34,245 nucleotides of DNA, from contig JAKSKC010000005.1 of NCBI GenBank assembly GCA_024401945.1, positions 1 to 34,245 on the forward strand, written 5' to 3'. The notes below the pieces were generated by a model. It searched no databases and had not been told where the DNA came from. It saw only the letters and a program-made list of their open reading frames with translations. This stretch comes from Bacteroidales bacterium (GTDB taxonomy: Bacteria; Bacteroidota; Bacteroidia; Bacteroidales; UBA932). A program made the translations under genes and the position numbers. Positions 33,528-34,245 of the stretch are shown here, piece by piece (position 1 is the first letter of the stretch; each line of letters starts with the position of its first letter).

Positions 33528-34245
33528 ATGAAAAAATTAGCTATTATACTTATTGCTGTCGCCAGCTTTGCTATGGTTTCCTGTGAGAAAGTCCTCACAA
33601 AGAATCCTCTTACAAAGTTCACGAACGACAACTATTGGTCAAGCGAAGCGAACGTTGAGCTTTATGCCAACTACTTCTATTCAACATTCACCGCTTACGG
33701 AACAGGTGGTTCAGGAAATTTCTATTTCCCTACACTTAACGACAACCAGCTTTCTTCAGGATTCCAGAACTGGAAATCTACATCCGTAGACGCTTCCAAC
33801 TCAACCTGGAACAACTGCTATATTGAAATCCGTCGCGCCAACATCCTTATCGCCCACATCGGTGAAGTCCCTGGACTCAGCGATGCAAAGAAGGCAAAAT
33901 GGGAAGGTATCGCACGTCTCTACAGGGCTTTGCAGCACTATGAGCTCGTCCGTACATTCGGAGATTGCTACTGGGTAGAGAAAGTCCTCACTCCACAGGA
34001 CGAGGATATCCTCTACGGACCACGTCACGACCGTGACCTCGTTATGGACAAGGTTCTCGCTGACCTTAGGTACGCTGTTGCCAACATTCCTGCAACAACT
34101 GGCAGGACTGAATTCAACCAGCAGCTTGCTCAGGCCATCAAGTCTGAAATCTGTCTCTATGAAGGTGAGTTCTGCAAGTATCGTACTGCTGCCGAGAACG
34201 GCAAGGGTCCTGTGCTGATCGGTGAGGTCTCCATGTGCAACGATG
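33528..34245 (+). CDS. SusD/RagB-family lipoprotein (3' end beyond the window)
   Basis: The frame stays open to the window end (239 full codons). It starts MKKLAIILIAVASFAMVSC, a lipoprotein signal with lipobox Cys19, then EKVLTKNPLTKFTNDNYW, the usual SusD opening. NNCYIEIRRANILI, GIARLYRALQHYELVRTFGD and the later helices match the TPR-like SusD core. It is the cell-surface glycan-binding lid partner of SusC encoded 19 bp upstream. The substrate cannot be told from the fragment. Confidence 0.95.
   Translation, partial: MKKLAIILIAVASFAMVSCEKVLTKNPLTKFTNDNYWSSEANVELYANYFYSTFTAYGTGGSGNFYFPTLNDNQLSSGFQNWKSTSVDASNSTWNNCYIEIRRANILIAHIGEVPGLSDAKKAKWEGIARLYRALQHYELVRTFGDCYWVEKVLTPQDEDILYGPRHDRDLVMDKVLADLRYAVANIPATTGRTEFNQQLAQAIKSEICLYEGEFCKYRTAAENGKGPVLIGEVSMCND

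Overview
The window looks like a chromosomal segment of a gut-type Bacteroidota (order Bacteroidales) genome of roughly even base composition. The evidence is a SusC/SusD pair at the right edge, an S46 dipeptidyl peptidase, a GH97 glycosidase, a DUF5106/thioredoxin lipoprotein, a second EF-G of the Bacteroides EF-G2 type, and several copies of the Bacteroidetes -7 promoter box TAnnTTTG. Genus cannot be fixed from sequence alone. I see no tRNA, rRNA, CRISPR array, insertion sequence or prophage.

Layout. 3-1109 (+) is the 3' part of a periplasmic parvulin-type foldase; it converges on an EEP-family phosphohydrolase (1106-1978, -). 2056-4322 (+) holds ychF and galK, converging on a two-gene minus operon (7782-4921 and 4918-4325): a large HExxH outer-membrane protein and a CpXC zinc-knuckle protein. 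From a compact divergent promoter at 7783-7819 a plus-strand operon runs to 14052: Na/Pi cotransporter, a frameshifted DUF5106/thioredoxin-fold lipoprotein, galM, thyA, folA and a sodium:neurotransmitter-type symporter. A minus-strand block from 23218 to 14055 carries rnhB, an S46 (DPP7-type) peptidase, mrp, rsmA, mutS and a GH97 predicted to be an alpha-galactosidase, with internal promoters before rnhB and mutS.

23257-26090 is the most interesting part. A minus-strand XRE-type regulator is separated by 377 bp from a plus-strand EF-G paralogue whose GTPase motifs are degenerate (DAPGS for DTPGH, NQLD for NKxD, RSIYA for RGITI) while its ribosome-contacting C-terminal part looks intact. The gap holds a likely small protein gene, a 13-bp inverted repeat whose arms lie near the regulator promoter and over the small-gene start, and a second short palindrome. 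Then follow aspS, aspA and a CBM9-like gene (26208-30010), a strong terminator, and the start of a polysaccharide utilisation locus (susC complete, susD cut by the window end).

Themes. Galactose use is spread over three transcription units: alpha-galactosidase (GH97), mutarotase (galM) and galactokinase (galK). thyA and folA form the usual dTMP/folate recycling pair; rnhB, mutS and rsmA are housekeeping. Several promoters place the -7 box only 5-9 nt before the start codon, which implies leaderless or nearly leaderless mRNAs; at 7782 this also decides the start codon. Two plus-strand genes that end against convergent genes appear to use intrinsic terminators lying inside the opposing coding sequence.
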